DNA of 12,288 nucleotides from an uncultured Marmoricola sp. (lineage in GTDB: Bacteria > Actinomycetota > Actinomycetes > Propionibacteriales > Nocardioidaceae): contig NZ_CALTZE010000113.1 of NCBI RefSeq assembly GCF_943913695.1, positions 1-12,288 on the forward strand, in the 5' to 3' direction. The notes beneath the pieces are model-generated. The model saw only the letters and a program-made list of their open reading frames with translations, had not been told where the DNA came from and ran no database searches. Position numbers and translations under genes: made by a program. Within the stretch, counting starts at the first letter, position 1. Every line of letters starts with the position of its first letter. This document shows positions 12,086-12,288 of this stretch, in pieces.

Positions 12086-12180
12086 CCTGAATGGCTAGTT
12101 TTATAGCCGTATTGTCATAATCTATGTTATCGGCGGTGTGATTTAAGGTGTGATTCGATGCGGGATTAGGTATTGGATTC
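12086..12180. promoter_or_regulatory. AT-rich divergent control region with direct and inverted repeats
   Basis: This stretch is strikingly AT-rich compared with everything around it and separates divergent genes at 12049 and 12208. It contains a 9-bp direct repeat GGTGTGATT at 12135-12143 and 12147-12155 (12-bp period), an inverted repeat GGCTA-gtttta-TAGCC (12093-12108), and a loose ATAA/TTAT pair around 12118-12130. A TATAAA hexamer lies on the minus strand (12104-12099). I see the repeats; binding of the adjacent HTH protein is an inference. Confidence 0.5.
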
Positions 12181-12207
12181 GACTGCGGCGCGTGGCACAC
12201 TGCAGGT

Positions 12208-12288
12208 ATGAGCACTCAGTCGACCATCGCCCGCGGCTCGGCCAGCGTGACGTCCAGCTCTGTCAAGCAGGTGGTGCAGGTCAAGCGG
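12208..12288 (+). CDS. Rightward gene, only first 27 codons in window
   Basis: An ATG at 12208 opens a frame that runs to the window edge; the visible residues are Ser/Thr/Val-rich (MSTQSTIARGSASVTSSSVK). Too little is present to identify it. There is no strong ribosome site (only CAGG 1-2 nt before the ATG), so it may be leaderless or start further in. Its position divergent from the HTH gene and next to the AT-rich region supports a real promoter here. Confidence 0.45.
   Translation, partial: MSTQSTIARGSASVTSSSVKQVVQVKR

Noticed and set aside
1..12288. CRISPR arrays, tRNA or rRNA genes, insertion sequences
   Set aside because: No regularly spaced repeats, no cloverleaf-like sequence, no transposase-like protein and no terminal inverted repeats were seen.

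Overview
The window is GC-rich, with G or C dominating third codon positions, GTG and even TTG starts, and GGAGG-type ribosome sites. This points to an actinomycete (Actinomycetota); I cannot name the genus. There are no rRNA, tRNA, ribosomal or metabolic genes. Most genes are short, uncharacterised, tightly overlapping and read leftwards (minus strand). A primase-polymerase-like replication protein, a ribbon-helix-helix repressor, DnaA-type DNA-binding domains and a thermonuclease are mixed in. I read this as the accessory and replication region of an actinobacterial plasmid or integrative element (inference).

Left end (1-1680): a replication-control module. A partial gene with archaeo-eukaryotic-primase-like (AEP) motifs (753 to beyond base 1) lies downstream of a repressor built from two copies of a ribbon-helix-helix-like unit (1559-1143). 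Two TTTC/GAAA palindromes sit just upstream of the repressor. The roughly 390-base leader between the two genes holds a plus-strand intrinsic terminator and a possible plus-strand promoter. Together these could make a small RNA antisense to a good ribosome site in the leader. The layout resembles the CopG / antisense RNA / RepB arrangement of pMV158-type plasmids, with unrelated proteins.

Middle (1674-9607): small leftward operons, with two isolated rightward genes at 3770 (an M48-like membrane protein that has lost its zinc motif) and 8657. The largest operon (8016 to 5203) encodes two uncharacterised helical proteins, a protein with two DnaA domain IV-type units and no ATPase domain, an exported or membrane-anchored thermonuclease, and a Cys-rich protein. 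Four leftward units are preceded by the same 36-bp element with exactly conserved internal spacing (3681, 5131, 8052, 9364). Two perfect DnaA boxes (TTATCCACA) occur at 3632 and 8602. Each lies in a divergent intergenic region and exactly 79 nt before a leftward start codon. The likely, untested reading is that the tandem DnaA-domain protein acts as a regulator at these boxes and the 36-bp element defines a shared regulon.

Right end (9395-12288): another overlapping leftward operon (11163 to 9395) with a Cys/His-cluster protein, a Tudor-like protein, a helical protein and a 70-residue protein. Beyond it lie an HTH protein (12049-11249) and an AT-rich divergent control region with a 9-bp direct repeat, facing a rightward gene cut by the window edge.
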